DNA of 6,738 bases, from NCBI GenBank assembly GCA_021785115.1, contig JAJYGO010000424.1, forward strand, positions 1 to 6,738. The letters run 5' to 3'. The first letter of the stretch is position 1; the number at the start of each line of letters is the position of its first letter. Under the pieces are notes generated by a model. The model was not told where the DNA came from. It searched no databases and was given only the letters and a program-made list of their open reading frames with translations. Origin of the DNA: Chloroflexota bacterium (GTDB lineage Bacteria; Chloroflexota; Limnocylindria; Limnocylindrales; CSP1-4). This document shows positions 5,549 to 6,738 of the stretch, in pieces. A program made the translations under genes and the position numbers.

Positions 5549-5693
5549 GGAAGTGCGCGGCCGCAGTGTGCCGGCGGTCGTTCGCGCACGGTCTTATCCC
5601 ACACGCCCCTGACACCGGGGCCGCGTGGAGCGTCGTCGGAGCAGCGGGGTCCGACGCCACGTAAGTCCGCGTTCCGGGTAGGATTGCGGGCTC
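5549..5693. promoter_or_regulatory. Divergent intergenic region between the TIR operon and hsdM
   Basis: These 145 bases must carry the promoters of both divergent units. On the plus strand TAGGAT at 5679-5684 resembles a -10 box and lies 9 bases before the hsdM ATG, compatible with a leaderless or very short-leader transcript; AGGA within it could instead be a ribosome site. An inverted repeat CGTCGGA (5634-5640) / TCCGACG (5650-5656) has a 9-nt spacer. A second, imperfect one spans about 5600-5630 (CCACACGCCCC opposite GGGGCCGCGTGG). No clear -35 boxes are visible. Confidence 0.45.
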
Positions 5694-6738
5694 ATGGCCA
5701 CCTCTTCGACGGCACCGATCCCGACAAGCCAGCAGGAGCTTCAGCTCACCACGGCGCAGGGGCAGAAGCTCAACGGTTTCAGCGGTATCGCCAACTTCCT
5801 GTGGTCCGTCGCGGATCTCCTCCGCGGAGCCTACAAGCAGGCCGACTACGGCAAGGTGATCCTGCCGATGACGGTCCTCCGCCGGCTCGACTGCGTCCTG
5901 GAGCCGACGAAGGCAAAGGTACTGGCGAAGGCCGAGGCGATGAAGGGCGGCAAGGTCAAGGAGCAGAACCTCGGCCCCGTCCTGAACCGCATCACGGGCG
6001 TCCCCTTCCACAACGTATCGAAGCTCGACTTCGAGAAGCTGAAGGGCGACCCGAACCACATCGGGCCGAACCTGCTCAAGTACATCGAGGGCTTCTCCGC
6101 CGACGTCAGCGACATCTTCCTAGTCCGGTTCGAGTTCCCGAAGCACGTGGAGAAGCTCGCCCGCGACAACCTCCTCTACCTCGTGTTCCAGCGGTTCGCC
6201 GAGGTGGACCTCCACCCGGAGACGGTTCCGAACCACACGATGGGGCTCATCTTCGAGGAGCTCATCCGCCGGTTCGCGGAGCAGTCGAACGAGACCGCCG
6301 GCGAGCATTTCACGCCGCGCGAGGTGATCCGCCTGATGGTGGACCTCCTCTTCGTTGAGGACGACGACGCGCTCCGGAAGGCGGGCGTGGTGCGGTCGCT
6401 GTACGACCCGGCTTGCGGCACGGGCGGCATGCTGTCGGTTGCCGAGGAGTACCTCCGCGAGCTGAACCCGCAGGCGAAGCTGGAGGTGTTCGGCCAGGAA
6501 CTGAACGACGAGTCCTTCGCGATCTGCAAGGCCGACATGATGATCAAGGGACAGAACCCAGCGAACATCACTCCCAGCAACAGCTTCACCGAGGACGGGC
6601 ACAAGGACGAACGGTACAACTACCTGCTCTCGAACCCGCCCTTCGGCGTCGACTGGAAGCAGGTGCAGCAGGTCATCGAGCAGGAGCATGAGACGCAGGG
6701 TTACGCCGGCCGGTTCGGCCCCGGCCTCCCCCGCATCA
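5694..6738 (+). CDS. hsdM: Type I restriction-modification methyltransferase subunit HsdM, 5' part (348 codons, runs off window)
   Basis: Adenine-N6 DNA methyltransferase subunit of a type I restriction-modification system; with HsdS it methylates the host recognition site using S-adenosylmethionine. The N-terminal HsdM_N helical domain covers about 28-165 (GFSGIANFLWSVADLLRG, DYGKVILPMTVLRRLDCVLEP). The catalytic domain begins with GEHFTPREVIRLMV (203-216), followed by motif I DPACGTGGM (238-246), which binds SAM, and motif IV NPPF (314-317), the catalytic loop for adenine amino methylation. All key residues visible are intact. The start ATG at 5694 is supported by the usual MxxxxxxPxxxQEL leader length and the nearby TAGGAT. 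The gene continues past 6738; hsdS and hsdR would be expected downstream but cannot be seen. It is divergent from the TIR operon, a typical defence-island arrangement. Confidence 0.96.
   Translation, partial: MATSSTAPIPTSQQELQLTTAQGQKLNGFSGIANFLWSVADLLRGAYKQADYGKVILPMTVLRRLDCVLEPTKAKVLAKAEAMKGGKVKEQNLGPVLNRITGVPFHNVSKLDFEKLKGDPNHIGPNLLKYIEGFSADVSDIFLVRFEFPKHVEKLARDNLLYLVFQRFAEVDLHPETVPNHTMGLIFEELIRRFAEQSNETAGEHFTPREVIRLMVDLLFVEDDDALRKAGVVRSLYDPACGTGGMLSVAEEYLRELNPQAKLEVFGQELNDESFAICKADMMIKGQNPANITPSNSFTEDGHKDERYNYLLSNPPFGVDWKQVQQVIEQEHETQGYAGRFGPGLPRI

Noticed and set aside
4737..6059. A 440-codon minus-strand frame ending in the microprotein A sequence
   Set aside because: Only the last 48 codons, after a strong ribosome site, are plausible; the rest is shadow of the DUF6338-like gene and antisense to hsdM.
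4574..6358. A 594-codon plus-strand open frame across the TIR operon and hsdM start
   Set aside because: It runs antisense to the microprotein and DUF6338-like genes and out of frame with hsdM; the sequence is Arg/His/Glu-rich shadow.

Overview
The window is GC-rich and looks like an accessory, defence-island-like stretch of a high-GC bacterium. The protein families and the strong G/C third-position bias of the left-hand genes would fit Myxococcota or another high-GC proteobacterial-type lineage, but there is no rRNA or universal marker here, so that placement is a guess.

Left part (6-3003, minus strand): three tightly coupled genes read leftwards. In order they are a 150-aa protein with an HIEGRWR motif, a 448-aa helical-repeat protein resembling DUF6880, and a 401-aa conserved helical protein. 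Both junctions are 4-base GTGA overlaps, so this is almost certainly one translationally coupled operon. I know the families only as uncharacterised conserved proteins.

Middle (3004-3587): no gene. It holds small palindromes, a strong hairpin followed on the minus strand by a T-run, and next to that a 20-nt block (3395-3414) that reads on the minus strand exactly like the last 20 nt of a tRNA (T-loop, 3' half of the T-stem, acceptor strand, discriminator), with no tRNA body attached. This is the expected scar of an integrative element inserted in a tRNA 3' end. If so, the element lies to the right and the left operon is flanking DNA. A plus-strand intrinsic terminator follows at 3450-3481.

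Right-centre (3588-5548, minus strand): a compact five-gene operon. In order it encodes a three-TM membrane protein resembling DUF6338, two proline-rich microproteins (48 and 55 aa) that are tandem duplicates of each other, a ThsB-like TIR domain protein that keeps the putative catalytic Glu, and a RipA-family (8xMP-like) membrane protein. The TIR stop codon directly abuts the start codon of the last gene. The likely reading is a TIR enzyme making or sensing a nucleotide signal and a membrane protein acting as effector, as in Thoeris and CBASS logic. However, no ThsA (SIR2/SLOG or macro) gene is present, and the DUF6338-like and microprotein components belong to no defence system I can name. 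This is the best candidate in the window for an undescribed system.

Right edge (5694-6738, plus strand): the first 348 codons of hsdM, the adenine-N6 methyltransferase subunit of a type I restriction-modification system, running off the window. It is divergent from the TIR operon across a 145-bp region with two inverted repeats, so the two sets of genes may share control.
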